Translations under genes and position numbers: made by a program
Shown here: in pieces, positions 21,668 through 33,844 of the stretch
How positions within the stretch are numbered: position 1 is the first letter of the stretch
How the letters are laid out: each line of letters starts with the position of its first letter
Source: Alviniconcha marisindica
Taxonomy: Eukaryota; Mollusca; Gastropoda; Provannidae
DNA: 64,000 nucleotides
NCBI GenBank assembly: GCA_018857735.1
Contig: JABMCL010003850.1
Span: 450,001 to 514,000 of the forward strand
Direction: 5' to 3'
The notes under the pieces: model-generated
The model's input: only the letters and a program-made list of their open reading frames with translations
Databases searched by the model: none
What the model was told of the DNA's origin: nothing

Positions 21668-24600
21668 CCGCCACCGCCACCCGAGAGCATACCGCCACTA
21701 CGTCCTTCCACCAATCCTTCTGTGTGGACTCTCTCACGTTGAGGGCTTTGATCAGAACTGTCTCAGGCAAGGGAGGAGGGAGGAACACTGAGACTGAAGC
21801 TACCATGAGAGCATGACACGAAGGGCTATAGAAGCTGAGGCTTTGTATTTTTTTATATATTTTATTTATCGATGAGGATGATAATTGATGATGCTGTGGA
21901 GGTCCATTTCGGTTTGGGACCACTTGACAGGGTCACAGACAACTCACACTGTCATAATTATCCTGGTGTTAACCAGGCCCGGGAACTGTGGCACCTGCAG
22001 TGTTGGTCAAGTAATAAGAGCAACACTCTCATACCAGTCATAGACGCATCCATGAAGTGGATGAAGCTCGGTTGTGTGGATCCAGCCTTCCCACTGGGCC
22101 CATAGCACTCCCAGCTCTGGGTAGGAGCTGGCCAGGGCTTAAAAAGCCCACATGACTCTGATGGGATTTGAACCCAAGACTTTCCGACCTGCAGTCTGAC
22201 ACGCTAACCACTACACTATGGGGCTGGTTATTATATCGCATAATTATGTGATATAATTTATCAAATGCTATTTTCAATTTGCAGGAATCCATTTAGCCGT
22301 CTGTCAGGGCCTAAAAAACCAGTCATTTCACGCACAGTAAGTTTTTTGTTTTGTTTAATACAATGTGATGATGATCAACCAGGTTCAAGTCAGTCAAAAG
22401 TAGTCGTAAAACTAAAAGAGGGATGCAGTTTAACTTAAGGGTGAATCTTGGTCAGAGCCGATGAGATTTTTTTTTATTGTGCTTTAATTATTGCTTTGCA
22501 AGGCAGTAACTTGAGTAAACTTGTACCTTTTCTATCTGCTGTCATTGGTGTTACTGTAGTGTTAGAGTTTATGAACATATAAATTGTAATGTGAGGTACA
22601 CTTTGGCTGACATGTCAGTGACAGAACTGACAATCATACAAAATTTAAACTCATTAACCTCGATCATTGGTGATTGAGTTGCCTTGACCTATTTTCATGG
22701 TGATCACAGTGACATCAGAAGGGGTCAGACTGAAGACTATTTTCTTGACACATTTTGCTGTGACTGGGTTAAAACATTGTTAACTACAGTGGAAGAAACT
22801 AATTATTTAATATATTTTTGTGATCATATTTATGCATCCAAGGATGGGTGTAATATTATGAACTGGCTTGTTTCTAAACTCTGTGAGAAAGTATTAGCTT
22901 GACATCAGACATTCAGTTCATACAGTTAACAGAATTTCTGTGGTTACAGCTATAGTGGTCTCTCAAAGAATGTATTATTATCATTTTTGTTCTTTGAGTT
23001 ATTCTGTATATAGATATATATATATATATCTATACTGTTGTGTTACTGTTAGTTTTACCTGATAACTGATTAACTCTACAGTCTTTTTACCAGTACTTTT
23101 CTTATCACACATATAACATAACATGTAATAGTTAATACTGATAAAAGTGATATTGTGATAACATGTGAGTATTACAGCAACTACAACTTTGATTGAACTT
23201 TAAAAATATGATCAGTCATGAGTGTGACTTGAGAGATGATTGCGAGATGATTTGCACAGAGCACACAGTAACACACACTTCAGTTTCTTCTGGAAAAATG
23301 ATGAAATAAAGCCGTGAACTGATAATGATGTCACCTACTTTTTGCCTGTTGAAGTGCAGTGAACCATGTGAACTGTGCTGTGAATTATTATTTAATTTTA
23401 ATTTTATTCCAAAATACAGGTTGAAAGAGAATTTGAGAAGGAAGTAAAGAAATTGGAAGAGTGAGTATTCTAGTATTTTTTTCTTCATATTTTCGTAGCT
23501 GTAGGGCTTCTAACATAGCTGGGAGAAAGGTGGTGGTGGGTGGCAGGGTTATTTTGGAGTTTGTTTTTCTCTTTATGTTCATGGCCTTGCATTTGCACCT
23601 CTTTGAAGGTGAAGTCTTTTAAAGTTACTGTTAAAACATTGGCAAGTAAACCTGTTATGATGAATATTTAATAGATGTTTTTGATCGTCACAGTGTTTCC
23701 ACTAGCTCTTGTTTCTGTCTGTTACTGTGATGGACGTTAGTTACTGTGGTAGACAAAGATCAATATTTTCCATCACACACAGTCCCGATTTCAACCATCA
23801 CCACTGAACTTGAAAGGCACCAAGCCTGGGACTCGTTGTGCGGACAAGAGCTGCTTGTCCGCCCAGTGATATACTCTGTCTCGGATTAAGGTTAATCTAT
23901 TGGAAGGGAAAAGTAATAAAATCTGAAACGAAAATGACTGTTAGTGTTCTAAAACAAGATCCATACACGTAAAAGATTCGAAAGAACACTTATTTATTGT
24001 GACATAGACACACACTCTGCAAATTTTCAGGGTAATCCCCTTCATCAAGGAACAAAACAACTCTTAAACAACAGTTAAATGGTTAAAAAGGTGAAAAATG
24101 AGATGACTTATCTTCTGTTTGGTTGAGTTGTTGTTTTCTGGTCCAGTGCTTGGAAGAATGTTCAAGTAAACAACAACTCAACCAAACAGAAGATAAGTCA
24201 TCTCATTTTTTATCATTTTTAACCATTTAACTGTTAAGTGTCATTTTGTCACTTGATGAAGGGGATTACCCTGAAAATTTGCAGATTGTATACATATATG
24301 TCTTTGTCATAATAAATTAATAAATATTGGCACTCGGGTTAAAAAAAATACAAGCATTAGCCATACCATTGTTGGACACACAAAACTACAGCACACACTG
24401 GTAGGAAAAAGGGCTGCAGTGCTCTTGCAGCCAGTACTGTAACCCTAGCCCAGGTAATGTGACCCAGATTTTTGGCAAGGGGTAAATGAAGTTTTTTTTT
24501 TTTTTTTTTTTTTAAATCAATAAAATAATAGTAGAAAACTACACAGTACACAGAAACCAGTGAACCTTCTTTCATCTTCCTGTTGGCCAAATTGCATGCG

Positions 24601-24669
24601 GACTTGGCATTTGACTACACTCCCTTGCTCTTCCCTTGATATTTACCTGCATGCTGGCTGTTTCCACTA

Positions 24670-24712
<43 letters not shown>

Positions 24713-27700
24713 CAGCATGGATCCATCTGATGTTTTGCTCTATGAAAGCCCCCCAAGTGTGTTGGAACCTGTGTACATTTTCAGAGTTCTTGTAAACAGG
24801 CTACCTTTGTTTCGTAGAAGAACTGGTCAAAACCTGCTCAGATTACAGCGCCCGGGTGGATGAACAGCCTGCTAAACTTCCTGTATTCAAAGAGTAAATC
24901 GCTGACTGCAAAATCACTGACTGCAAGCTGTTGAACTTCTGACTGGCACCTGCACCATTATTGTCTTGTGGGCTGGTGGTGGTATTTGTCTGTTTGCTGT
25001 CTTTAACTAGAACTAAAGGATGAGGAATTGTGGACAGCTGATCAAAATGATTAGACATCTTGATCAGCATGTTTGATGTACCTGTCAATTTTTCTTCATA
25101 TTGAAGGAACGCTGCTTCCTGTTGAGTGCTTGGCAAAGATCAATACTTCAGATTATGACTGTGAATGATCACAGTGTTGTGCGTGTTGTCTTCATCATCA
25201 TGTCTGTCTCTTCTTCTTCTCTCTCTCTCTCTCTCTGTCTGTCTGTCTGTCTGTCTCTGTCTGTCTCTCTCTCTTACTCCCTCACTCTCTGTCAAGTAAA
25301 CATGGTGCTTAACGTCCACATAAACCACAAAACATATTAGGGACGGGGACTCTCTGTCTGTCTCTCTTCTACATCACGGCTCAGCTAGATAATAATAATA
25401 ATAACTTTTGTATAGCACTATTCTCTGGTGTACCCAAACTCACTGCGCTTTACAACTTTCTCCAACATTTTCTACGTTTCACAAACATAATACATATAAT
25501 TATGACAGCTAACAATGTATAATATACAAGTACATGTGCCATATGAGAAGCAGCAATATATAAAGAAAATGAATCATTATATTACTACCTACCCTTAATT
25601 CCATCTCTCCCATATGCAGCAATCTCCCTGCAGTCTCATGAGATTAGTCTCAGGGTGGGGGGCTCATTGCCTAGTCTCTCAGACAAGACAAAAAACTGAG
25701 GGTCTGTATGCTGCAGGCTTGCACACTGTAAAGATCCCACAGCAGAAGAAAAAAATCAATAAAAAGCTCTCTCCCCCCCCCCCCCCAAGAAAAAAAAAAT
25801 CAGTAAAAAAAAAAAATCAATGCCCTGTAAAAGGTCTGTAGGAATCCCATTGGTCAACTAATTATTAGTCAGTACTAGAGATTCACAATTGTCCGGGTTG
25901 ACAGAGCTTTCCTTAAGGGAAGTGACCCAGATTTCTGATGGGGAATTTCCAGATCAGGATAATGATGTCACATTTATACTACAAAGTACAGAGAGGTGAA
26001 TAGCTAATATTTAATAGTCATCACTAGCAGTTGTGGAGACAGACTTGACTTGAAATTGGACCAGAGAAATTTTGTTAAACTGCCTGAAAATCATACTCAA
26101 GAAAAGCTGATGACAGAGCAGAAAGCTGCCTTCTCTTCTTCTCCTTTTCCGCTTTCTTCTCCTCCTCATTGCTACTGGGGTTTTGTTGTTATTGTTTTAC
26201 CAAGCATATCATTGTGGGGCTTTTACTCATATAGCATGCGTCCGTCCATTTAGAATAGATTTGCAAAAAATAATTCTCTGCATGCTTCTACTCCTATCAC
26301 AGTCACTGTAATCAATGGTACTGAATAATGGACGAGCGCAAATGATGGCAAGTATAGAATTCTAAAGTTTTATACATGTATACAAAGAGAGAAGAAAAAG
26401 AAAAAGAGTGGGGGGGGGGGGGGGGTACTGGAAATGTAGAACCAACAGTGAGAGATATTCAAGGAAGGATGGTAGGAGAGAGAGGGGGAGGGAACGACAT
26501 AGAGAATATAACCAAAAAACAGCAACAAAAAACAGACACCTAGAACGAGAAGACAGTGAATAGGACATAGAGAATATAACAAAAACACCCCAGACACTTA
26601 GAACTAGAAGACAGTGAGGGACATAGAAGATATAACAAACAAAAACAAAAAAACAGACACCTAGAGCTAGGAGACAGTGAATGGGTGGAGACAAGCAATG
26701 GGCTGAATTACCAGCTTTGCAAAAGGATCACTGCTGGTATTGCCGTTTGTTGCCTTTGTTAAATGGGATTCTAACTCTGAGCTTAACTTGTCGCAGACTG
26801 GATGAAATCACCAAGCGACTGTACAAAGATGGTAAACGACTGGTAGAAGCGAATGCAGGTAAGCCACCTATTTTGTTTAATGTTTTTAAGTCCTTAACCC
26901 TTTTAGCACTAGCAGTTCTAGAACGCAGCAGCTCCAAGTGGCAGCTGTTTTTCTGACTGGCACCAAACCTACAGTCACCATCTTTAAACATCCGTAACCT
27001 CCTTATTTTTGAACCAATTCTTTCGCAACCTTTTGCAGAGTAAAATAAAATGGTTCAAGTTTTTAGCAATTTAGTGTTGTACTTCTTGCGTTACCTATTC
27101 TTGCAAAATAGTCCCCCGATTTTGGCACATACATGTGACATCTGCAGCAAGCTTGGTGGGCACGGTATTGTGACACAGGTGCCAAAAGGGTTAAAACAGC
27201 TGTGTGCTTGGGTATGAAGAAGTCAGTGGTAGAAAGTAGAAGCTTTTCTGTCTGGTTCAGCAACTCTTTCAATGATGCCTGTTGAAAGATCAGTATGATA
27301 GAGTAGGATGCACTTGCGCGATGACCTCATTTGTAGATGTTTTCTGTGGTGAGACGTAATAATGTAAACTCTTGTGCTCCATGTAAATCTGAGTTGATTT
27401 GTTTGGAAAGCAGGATCTGTTTACATGCATGCTGTTGTTTGAAAATTAGCATCAAATAATAATAATAATGTACATTTATCATACACTCATCAACACCCTG
27501 AACACTCACACGATGGATGCATTTTAACCGGAAACAGATTTTAAGCTCTACCGAGGTCTGATTACAGCAGAGAGCTGAATCAGCAGGCATCACATGTACT
27601 GAGCAAGTTAAAGTGGGCTGCCCTTTTGTCCTTGTTGTATAACTAATGATGAGCCAGTAGGGCACATCCCAGCAGTTTTGGTACTGTGGAAATTGGTTGG

Positions 27701-30700
27701 AACTCCAGTCAAGTCATTATACTTGAATCATCCCTCACAGGGCAATTCAGCTAACTACTATAAAGGCTCACTAATTTAGCAAGCAAGATGTAAAACTAAC
27801 TTCAGAATAGCGTCAAAAGCATTTAAGTTGATAATAATAAACAGACATACTGGATCAAAAACACCTTCCCCAAATACCCCCCCCCCCCTCCCCACACCCA
27901 CACACACATACACACACCTCACCCAACCTACATACACACGCACACCGCTACTATCATCAACCAGACACACCCACACATTGCTGGATCCCTACGCACCACT
28001 CAAACCTAATCAGACAGCTACCCTAGTTAGTAGTAAAGCCACACTGTGCTAGAAGTAGAACAGCGACCATTTTTTTCTGGCCCAGCGCTGACGAAGGCTG
28101 AGCGGCGCCTAACTCAGGAGCTGCTGGGCACGGTGCTGTGTCAGTCGGAGCAGGACCTGCGATGGCAGATGGAGGAGTGGGACCACGCGCTCAGCATGCT
28201 GGACATGCACATGCAGGACGTGGTGAGTCAGGCTGCCAGCTGTCATCCAGTTTGTTACTGCATGTTGAAATCCAGTTTGTTACTGCACGTTGAAATCCAG
28301 TTTGTTAAGCACTGCATGTTGAAATCCAGTTTGTTAAGCACTGTTGGTTGAAATCCAGTTTGTTAAGTACTCCTGGTTGAAATCCAGTTTGTTACTGCAT
28401 GTTGAAATCCAGTTTGTTACTGCACGTTGAAATCCAGTTTCTTGACTGCTGCTGGTTGAAATCCAGTTTGTTAAGTACTGCTGGTTGAAATCCAGTTTGT
28501 TACTGCACGTTGAAATCCAGTTTCTTGACTGCTGCTGGTTGAAATCCAGTTTGTTAAGTACTGCTGGTTGAAATCCAGTTTGTTACTGCACGTTGAAATC
28601 CAGTTAGTTGAGTACTGCTGGTTGAAATCCAGTTTGTTACTGCACGTTGAAATCCAGTTAGTTGAGTACTGCTGGTTGAAATCCAGTTTAAGTACTGCTG
28701 GTTGAACTTTAGGACTGTCTGTACGTTTTGTTGATCCAGAGAAGGACAGAATGCCAGGAGATGGAAGATGGTGGTGTTTGCCATGAGCGCTGGTCACTGT
28801 TTTTGTGGATGTGAACCATGGAACATGAACTTGAACTGCTGGGATTTTCTGTTTCAGAATGGTGTGGTACAGAAAGCAGTCATTGAACCTATTAAAAAGT
28901 AAGTAGCCATCTACTTTTAAAGAACTAGCTATCTCCAAACACTGTTTTGTCCAATATATTTATATGAGATCAAAGCAAATACTGTGAGCCAAGGATTTGT
29001 TTCAAAATGTACAATTGACTTTATGTTGAATTTTAAAACTGGAGCTCCATGAATGGCAACTGGTCTGACCGGCCTGTAGACGTTAAACGTGTTGTACTAC
29101 TACTAGCCCTCTGGGGTAGTTAACATGAAAATCCACTAGCGCTTAGGAATTGTTGCCAGCCAGAGATGATTTTCACTTAAAATGTCATGCTTTTCCTCCC
29201 CTTTGCACTCTTTAGCTTCGTTTTAGCAGATAAAAATTTTTTATAAAAAAATAATAATATATTTTAAGCAATGTGTTTGTTAGTGGTAATGACAGTGCAC
29301 TGCAGACAACACACACTGCTTTGATGACTTCCTTTCTGATGATCAAAAAGTGTTATCAGTTCAGAGAAACCATCATCGCAGAACACAAACATTTTACGAC
29401 ACACCTGACAGGCTGGTGGGTTTTTACTGTTTTTGACTTGCCTGGGGGCGTTCCACTGGTGTCGAACAACCGGGCAAGTGCATTTCTGCAGCTCTGCTGT
29501 ATGAAATACCTGCAGGTGTCATGGGTTGCCAGTCATTTTGAAGTTTGCCCCAAAGTCTGTGACGTGCAGACGTTTCTTTTTCAGTTGTTTGGTTGTTGGT
29601 AGAGCATCCTGCTGAAGAGTCTGGTAGCCATACTGATAGGGTTTTGAGTGCATGGAGCAGCAAAGGATTTTTCCCCCCAGTCAGCTTCCAGTGCAGACTC
29701 TCTGACAGTATCTGTACAGCCCCTGTGTGCAACTGCATGCATCAAAATCAATGCGCACGTTAAAAATCCCAAACGCTGGCAGCTCTGCCATTGCTTGGAC
29801 ATATTTTACTACACACACCAACAGGAAAGGGTAGCGCTGCTCTTGCTGCTGTAAAGGGACCAAAATTTCCTGCAAGGGACCGTGAAGTGTAAGTACTTAC
29901 AGTAAAAGTACTTTCTTTCTTCCGCCAGGCTGAACACTATCTTCCCCAACGTGCAGGCTGCAGTCAAGAGGAGGGAGCAGTCACTGCAGGTAAAGGGAAG
30001 CAACTCAGCATGTCCAGGGAGCTTTTTAAATGACTTTTTGTTGCATATTTTCAACTTAAAATTCCCAAGGCTCTGGTTGTGATAAAGATACAGCTTTGAA
30101 ACTTGACATGGTGTTACTCTGTACATGTATCTTGATTCATACAGAAGTTTTTATTGATAAAGTGAATTGTTTTTATTGTGTAACTTGCAATACACATTTT
30201 CTAGATGTTATAAAATATTTGTAAAAAATCACAACTAAAGATATCCATAAAACCTGCTGTATGAAATTTGATATTGTGATCTTAATTAAAGTTCGAAAGG
30301 CAGTTTTGTTCTATGTGCGTTATCGTTGGAGGAGTAGGAATTTTAAAAAGGTTGTTTGGCAGCCATCTTAGATTGTTTCCATGGCAACAGGTGTTGAAAA
30401 CAACATACAAAGTTATATTTTTTTTAACTTACAATGTAAGGTCTTTCAAATGAACCTAAATGCAAAATCTTGATTTGACAGAAAAAAATCAATTTATACT
30501 ACCATATACCCCCCCCCCCCCCCCCAACAAACGTTTGTTTAGCCTGTTGCATTTGGCTCAACTGCCTTGTGTAGTGAGGGCCAGGGAGCGCCAAACCCAT
30601 GTGCGGCTTTGATTCCGTTGAGCCTTCAGCAGTGTTTGGTTGACTCAGATGCAGAGGCCCTCAACTACCTCTTTTTTGATTGATTGATGATCGCTTATAT

Positions 30701-33655
30701 AGCGCTATTCTCCGCTCTCTTGAGCAGACTCACTGCGCTTCCATGTGGTTCTACATGAGTGACTAGCTTTTTATAGCGCGCTTTTTGAATATTTTGGCAG
30801 AAGAGAAGGCTTGAGCCTTCAGCAGCCTTTGGTTGTGTATTTTAGTCTGAACAGCTTTGTGTATTTTAACACCTTTGTAATACATGCAGTGTATCCATTG
30901 AGAACAATCAGTGATGCAGTTTTGGGGATGGGAGTTGGTTGGAGGGATGATTTTTTGTTGTGGATGAAAGCAGAGATGTATGCGATAGATCTGATCTGGT
31001 CTTTGTCAAAGGCAGGTCTTTGCAATGAAACCAGCACAGATCTGTGCAGTGAAGCCAGAACGGGTCTATGCTGTGAAACCAGTACAGGTCTGTTATTATG
31101 CAGTGAAGTCAGTACAGGTCTGTACAGTGATACTAGTACAGGTCTATGCAATGAAGCCAGTACAGATCTATGCAGTGAAGCCAGTACAGGTCTATGCTGT
31201 GAAACCAATACTGGTCTGTGCAATGAAGCCAGAACAGGTCTGTGTAATTAAACCAGTACAGGTCTGTGCCATGAAACCAGTACAGGCCTATGCCATAAAA
31301 CTAGCACTGGTCTTTCCCAAGAAACCAGTACCAGTCTGTGCCAGGAAACCAGTACAGGTCTAGGCCATGAAACCAGTACAGGTCTATACAGTGAAGCCAG
31401 TCAGATATATATATGTCCTTGCGGGGATTGTGCCATTGCTGATGGTGACTCTGTTCTTTTCTTGTGGCAGGATCTGCAGAAGTGTCAGAGCAAAGTGAGC
31501 AAGTACCAGGAGCGAGACCGAACGGGCACCAACATTGTCAAGTTGGATGCTGTAAGTCTTCCCCCATTGCTTGGTTCGATGGCACGAGTCGGTACCTCCT
31601 TAACTGCGACTCTGCTTCAAATGACGATGCAGGTCCCAATTTGCACACAAAGAAGGGACAATCAGCAGTAATTACGACTCCAGAGCTGAGGTCCGTTAGA
31701 CTGTTATTTTAAGGATGGGGATGGGGTTATTGCTGTTCTTCAGGGACTCAGCTGTTCCTTCAGTCTTGGGAGGTCTGTTCTGCTCATGTTATGTCACGAC
31801 ATACATCGACGATGTCCAAGGGAAATATTTAATAATAATAATGTACATGTATCATGTGCTCATCAACGCCGTGAGCGCTCACGTGATACATATTACCCTA
31901 AATATGATATTCTGTACACACGTAGAGCACAGTCCCACTATTTGCTGTGTTCATGCATTGGGTGGGTGGGGATGAGGCTTACTCCTACGTTTTGCACTGT
32001 GGCAGGCACGCATTTGTCTCTGAGAAAGAACTTAACATTAGCATTTTACTGGACATTGTTTGAGCATGATGGCTGAAACTTGGCAAGCTGATAATCTCTG
32101 TCAAGTTTTTGCTGTTGATACAATGTTTAGTGACCAAGGCTGTACTTATCTTCGAAGATAAAACACACACACACACACACACACACAAAAAAAACCATTC
32201 TGAGTTGCACTTTCTCATTTTGGATGGAAGTTACATGAGCGTGTGCTTATTTAGTTATTATTAATATGATGGCAATGATGACAGTGGTGGTGATGATGTG
32301 TTGTGTACTGTGGCATTGTGCAGGGGAAAAGGGCACTGGTTCAGGCACAGAATGAGTTCAGCAGTCAGAATGCAGCACTGTTAGAAGACATGCCTCGGCT
32401 CTACGATGGTCGCATCCAGTACTTCCAGCCATCACTGGAGGCTCTCATCAAGTCCCAGGTAACCAGTTTGTAGCTGCTCTCATCAAGTCCCATGTAGCCA
32501 GTTTGTAGCTGCTCTCATCAAGTCCCAGGTAACCATTTTGTAGCTGCACTCATCAAGTCCTAAGTGGCCAGTTTGTAGCTGCTCTCATCAAGTCCCAGGT
32601 AGCCGGTTTGTAGCCATTCTCATCAAGTTCCAGGTAGCCGGTTTGTAGCTGCACTCATCAAGTCCTAAGTGGCCAGTTTGTAGCTGCTCTCATCAAGTCC
32701 CAGGTAGCCGGTTTGTAGCCATTCTCATCAAGTTCCAGGTAGCCGGTTTGTAGCTGCACTCATCAAGTCCTAAGTGGCCAGTTTGTAGCCGCTCTCATCA
32801 AGTCCCAGGTAGCCGGTTTGTAGCCATTCTCATCAAGTTCCAGGTAGCCGGTTTGTAGCTGCACTCATCAAGTCCCAGGCAGCCAGTTTGTAGCTGCTCT
32901 CATCAAGTCCCAGGTAGCCGGTTTGTAGCCATTCTCATCAAGTTCCAGGTAGCCGGTTTGTAGCTGCACTCATCAAGTCCTAAGTGGCCAGTTTGTAGCT
33001 GCTCTCATCAAGTTCCAGGTAGCCGGTTTGTAGCCATTCTCATCAAGTTCCAGGTAGCCGGTTTGTAGCTGTTCTCATCAAGACCCAGGTAGCCAGTTTG
33101 TAGCTGCTCTCATCAAGTCCCAGGTAGCAGGTGTGTAGCTGCTCTCATCAAGTCCCAGGTAGCCAATTTGTAGCTGCTCTCATTGAGTCTTAGTTCATAA
33201 TAATAATAATGGGGTCTTAGAGCACTTTCTCAGCTGAGCCCTAGATGCATACATTTCATAACCAAGTAAAAACAACTGACATCAGACCACACACAATGTT
33301 GATACACACAAATTGGCCACCCCCCCTCATCCACACACACACACACCGATTTACAGGAGACAGGCTGGAGGCAGTTGGAAATGTTAAGCGTAGGAGACCA
33401 GAGAAAAGGCGAGTCTTTGCGCTGCACGTATTTTGTTAATACGCCACACAATGTGGCACGTCACCTGATCACACGGTTGTCTAACATGGCTGCTTTCTTG
33501 GGCCGCAGGTGCAGTACACAACGGAAGCATTCAAAGTGTACGGAGAGTTGTCCAACACGCTCAACGGCCAGAAGGACTGCTCCAACCAGGAGTACGCCAA
33601 CCAAATCCAGCAGGCGCTGTTGGAAATCAAAGCCCTCTCCATCACTGTTGACTGA
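21159..33655 (+). CDS. BIN3: Bridging integrator 3, BAR-domain protein (10 coding exons)
   Basis: The exons are 21159-21166, 22285-22336, 23420-23460, 26797-26858, 28086-28222, 28858-28898, 29929-29989, 31471-31551, 32324-32458 and 33509-33655. All borders are AG/GT, and the phases join without error into 765 nt (254 residues; human BIN3 has 253). BIN3 is an N-BAR-only amphiphysin-family protein that binds and bends membranes and is linked to actin organisation and Cdc42/Rac signalling. It has no SH3 domain, and none is present here. Family hallmarks visible are MSWNPF at the start, VEREFEKE, VIEPIKK, VKRREQSLQ, EDMPRLYDGR-IQYFQPS and the C-terminal IKALSI. The first coding exon supplies only 8 nt (Met-Ser and two bases of Trp). 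Introns carry SINEs and minisatellites. Identification is firm; UTRs were not defined. Confidence 0.95.
21631..21664. repeat. Poly-C run, over 30 bases
   Basis: An uninterrupted C tract in BIN3 intron 1. Its length is likely to be unreliable in any assembly. Confidence 0.95.
21890..22232 (-). mobile_element. tRNA-headed SINE (family D) in BIN3 intron 1
   Basis: The minus strand reads AGCCCCATAGTGTAGTGGTT (A-box region), then GGGTTCAAATCCC (B box) and a GGGCTTTTTAAGCCC-rich body. It has a different tRNA head from family A. It is a retroposed element, not a working tRNA gene. Confidence 0.8.
22285..22336 (+). CDS. BIN3: BIN3 exon 2
   Basis: Acceptor TTTGCAG, donor GTAAGT. Encodes NPFSRLSGPKKPVISRT and ends in phase 0. 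Confidence 0.93.
22337..23419. other. BIN3 intron 2
   Basis: AT-rich, with a short (AT)n at 23009-23030. No embedded element was recognised. Confidence 0.6.
23420..23460 (+). CDS. BIN3: BIN3 exon 3
   Basis: Acceptor ATACAG, donor GTGAGT. Encodes VEREFEKEVKKLE plus two bases, in the first BAR helix. Confidence 0.93.
23935..24345. mobile_element. Long-hairpin MITE (family H), copy 1, in BIN3 intron 3
   Basis: The arms carry AAACAACAACTCAACCAAAC, AGATAAGTCATCTCATTTTT and CCTGAAAATTTGCAGA and their complements, meeting around 24138-24173. The TIR is about 150 bp with a short loop holding CTTGGAAGAATGTTCAAG. It is related to 35300-35910 and 55077-55143. Confidence 0.85.
24640..24710. repeat. Short (GA)n in BIN3 intron 3
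   Basis: About 32 bp of GA at 24679-24711. Other simple tracts in this intron are a T run at 24490-24514, (CT)/(CTGT) at 25217-25275, a C run at 25768-25785 and a G run at 26409-26426. Confidence 0.9.
25292..25350 (-). mobile_element. SINE family A tail fragment
   Basis: CAAGTAAACATGGTGCTTAA ... ATTAGGGACGGGG matches the 3' tail of family A in minus orientation; the head and body are absent. Confidence 0.8.
25384..25460. repeat. Dispersed repeat with TATAGCACTATTCTC
   Basis: (AAT)n, TTGTATAGCACTATTCTC and CTCACTGCGCTTTAC blocks. A second copy lies at 30668-30745 (TATATAGCGCTATTCTCCGC ... ACTCACTGCGCTTCC). This is a dispersed element end shared by two BIN3 introns. Confidence 0.7.
26497..26690. 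repeat. Tandem repeat, about 60 bp x 3
   Basis: Units carry ACAGACACCTAGAAC(G/T)AG, AAGACAGTGAATAGG and ACATAGAGAATATAAC. Located about 100 bp upstream of BIN3 exon 4. Confidence 0.8.
26797..26858 (+). CDS. BIN3: BIN3 exon 4
   Basis: Acceptor TCGCAG, donor GTAAGC. Encodes (E)LDEITKRLYKDGKRLVEANA and ends in phase 1. Confidence 0.93.
27440..27510. repeat. Dispersed repeat end, (AAT)nGTACAT type
   Basis: AATAATAATAATGTACATTT followed by CATACACTCATCAACACC. It matches 31828-31890 (AATAATAATGTACATGTATC, TGCTCATCAACGCC), so one family occurs in two BIN3 introns. Confidence 0.65.
28086..28222 (+). CDS. BIN3: BIN3 exon 5
   Basis: Pyrimidine-rich acceptor GGCCCAG, donor GTGAGT. Encodes 45 residues of the BAR helix pair, including QSEQDLRWQMEEW. 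Confidence 0.94.
28244..28712. repeat. BIN3 intron 5 minisatellite, about 25-33 bp x ~17
   Basis: The unit is TTGAAATCCAGTTTGTTACT followed by GCACG or GCTGG variants. It starts about 20 bp after the exon 5 donor. The long minus-strand ORFs are repeat artefacts. Confidence 0.95.
28858..28898 (+). CDS. BIN3: BIN3 exon 6
   Basis: Acceptor TTTCAG, donor GTAAGT. Encodes NGVVQKAVIEPIK plus two bases; VIEPIKK is a family hallmark. Confidence 0.94.
29929..29989 (+). CDS. BIN3: BIN3 exon 7
   Basis: Acceptor CCGCCAG, donor GTAAAG. Encodes LNTIFPNVQAAVKRREQSLQ. Confidence 0.94.
31005..31400. repeat. BIN3 intron 7 minisatellite, about 24 bp x ~16
   Basis: The unit is AAACCAGTACAGGTCTATGC with (A)TG variants. 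It ends about 70 bp before exon 8. All three frames on both strands stay open because the unit is a multiple of three. Confidence 0.95.
31471..31551 (+). CDS. BIN3: BIN3 exon 8
   Basis: Acceptor TGGCAG, donor GTAAGT. Encodes 27 residues beginning DLQKCQSKVSKYQERDRTGT. Confidence 0.94.
32324..32458 (+). CDS. BIN3: BIN3 exon 9, whose 3' end seeded a minisatellite
   Basis: Acceptor GTGCAG, donor GTAACC. Encodes 45 residues including EDMPRLYDGRIQYFQPSLEA and ends ALIKSQ. The last 18 nt together with the donor are repeated about 21 times downstream. Confidence 0.94.
32441..33190 (+). repeat. Exon 9-derived minisatellite, 35 bp x ~21
   Basis: The unit is GCTCTCATCAAGTCCCAG, then GTAACCAGTTTGTAGCT. 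Its first 18 nt are the last 18 coding nt of BIN3 exon 9 and the next bases are the exon's own 5' splice site. Most units keep CAG/GTA, so the intron holds about 20 decoy donors in the sense orientation. Read-through in the exon 9 frame hits TAG after 10 codons. Confidence 0.95.
33509..33655 (+). CDS. BIN3: BIN3 exon 10 (terminal)
   Basis: Acceptor GCCGCAG. Encodes 48 residues from VQYTTEAFKVYGELSNTL to KALSITVD, then TGA. Confidence 0.94.
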   Translation: MQYTTEAFKVYGELSNTLNGQKDCSNQEYANQIQQALLEIKALSITVD

Positions 33656-33844
33656 CACGGCAAAGGGCATGCCACCCACATGCAGCAGGGACTGCTGGGG
33701 ATCGTGTTTGTCTTCATCGCCGTAGACTGATGCAGAGATGGGGCGTGGGCAGAAGCTGCAGACTGAAATGTGTGGGGAGCTGCAGAATGCTGAATTTCAC
33801 TCCAGTGTAGTGGAATTGCTGATGAAGACCTTCCTGATGATAGA

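Noticed and set aside
22160..22232. tRNA gene on the minus strand
   Set aside because: Promoter boxes only, followed by a SINE body; not a stand-alone tRNA.
28471..28938. 155-residue minus-strand ORF
   Set aside because: Antisense translation of the intron 5 minisatellite and of BIN3 exon 6.
30811..31363. ORFs of 112-146 residues on both strands
   Set aside because: Unit length of 24 bp keeps all frames open in the BIN3 intron 7 minisatellite.
32441..33190. CRISPR-like direct repeats
   Set aside because: Units are contiguous with no unique spacers, and the host is a eukaryote; it is a minisatellite. The same holds for the arrays at 2.2, 37.4, 44.9 and 58 kb.
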